From CAZBWE01 sp964440735 (GTDB taxonomy: Bacteria; Planctomycetota; Phycisphaerae; Sedimentisphaerales; Anaerobacaceae): a stretch of DNA of 5,429 nt. Both the position numbers and the translations under genes were made by a program. The DNA is taken from the NCBI GenBank assembly GCA_964440735.1, contig CAYTTK010000164.1, positions 1 to 5,429 on the forward strand, given 5' to 3'. Positions 5,067 to 5,429 of this stretch are shown here, one piece after another (position 1 is the stretch's first letter; each line of letters opens with the position of its first letter). A model generated the notes under the pieces. It was given only the letters and a program-made list of their open reading frames with translations. It ran no database searches and was not told where the DNA came from.

Positions 5067-5429
5067 GATCGATCCTTCGGCTGTTCCGCTTTCTGCGGCC
5101 GTATCGCTGGCAGTCGATCGGCGCGCTGGCGCTCATGGTCGGGATGGTGGTGGCGGACCTGCTCATCCCGCGGCTGACGCAGCGGATCATCGACGAGGGG
5201 ATCGCCAAGGGAAACGTGCAGGCGATCTGGGGGACGGCGTTGGTGATGCTCGCGGCGGCGCTGGTGTCGGCGATGTTCGCTATCGGAAACAACTTCCTGT
5301 CGGTGCGGGCGGCGCAGGGGTTCGCAGCGGATGTGCGAAGCGCTCTGGTGCGAAAGGTGCAGAGTTTCTCGTTTGCCAACCTCGATGAGCTGCAAACGGG
5401 AAAGCTGATCACCCGCTCGACGAGCGACA
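5063..5429 (+). CDS. ABC exporter (half-transporter), N-terminal part of transmembrane domain
   Basis: Only the first 122 residues are in the window and the frame is open at the edge. Residues about 16-38 (SIGALALMVGMVVADLLIP) are the first membrane helix. Next comes PRLTQRIIDEGIAKGN, the usual loop 'P.l....ID.gi..g' of type-IV ABC exporters. A second helix covers about 55-76 (AIWGTALVMLAAALVSAMFA). The stretch ending FANLDELQTGKLITRSTSD matches the conserved 'sf..fd....GkLi.R.t.D' segment ahead of the second coupling helix. The nucleotide-binding domain lies beyond the window. The start is the ATG overlapping the marR stop, with GGAGG at 5050-5055 inside marR as ribosome site. A pairing of MarR with multidrug-type ABC half-transporters is common, and a second half-transporter may follow. 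The substrate is unknown. Confidence 0.9.
   Translation, partial: MRSILRLFRFLRPYRWQSIGALALMVGMVVADLLIPRLTQRIIDEGIAKGNVQAIWGTALVMLAAALVSAMFAIGNNFLSVRAAQGFAADVRSALVRKVQSFSFANLDELQTGKLITRSTSD

Noticed and set aside
1..5429. tRNA, rRNA or CRISPR array
   Set aside because: No cloverleaf with a TTCRANY arm, no rRNA-like stretch and no regularly spaced repeats were seen.

Overview
The window is bacterial: coding density is high, ribosome-binding sites are canonical, sigma-70-like promoters are recognisable, and a MarR regulator overlaps an ABC exporter gene. The phylum cannot be named with confidence. The GC-rich, Chloroflexota- or actinobacterial-like style of the flanking genes is only a hint. 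Base composition is mosaic. Single 60-base lines counted by hand gave about 43% GC inside the minus-strand gene (line 841), about 57% inside the large ATPase gene (line 2521) and about 68% inside the ABC transporter gene (line 5101). This fits an accessory island set between more GC-rich housekeeping-type genes.

Layout. Bases 3-185 hold the C-terminal end of a SnoaL-like ester-cyclase-fold protein. A perfect TATAAT box and a good ribosome site then lead into a 52-residue orphan HicB-like antitoxin (292-450) with no hicA beside it. An imperfect direct repeat (456-605; second copy 1474-1668) brackets a minus-strand gene (622-1296) for a single-pass membrane-anchored, helix-rich protein of unknown function. 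Divergent from it is the centrepiece, a 791-residue protein (1748-4123). It has an N-terminal nucleoside-deoxyribosyltransferase/TIR-like domain, a second related but apparently degenerate Rossmann-like domain, and a P-loop ATPase with Walker A, Walker B and sensor-like motifs, probably of the Sll1717 type, followed by a C-terminal winged-helix-like region.

A 442-base non-coding stretch follows. It contains a stem-loop just after the stop codon and two copies of a small hairpin element with matching changes in both arms. Next come a strong promoter with a palindrome across its -10 box, a MarR-family repressor with an unusual His/Cys tail (4566-5066), and, through an ATGA overlap, the start of an ABC exporter (5063 to the window edge).

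How the genes may work together. The MarR and ABC genes look like a self-regulated efflux operon. The membrane-anchored protein and the tandem-NDT/TIR-like ATPase form a plausible two-gene, possibly antiviral, module carried on a repeat-flanked segment beside an antitoxin remnant. Domain recognition is from motifs read by eye; the defence role is inference.
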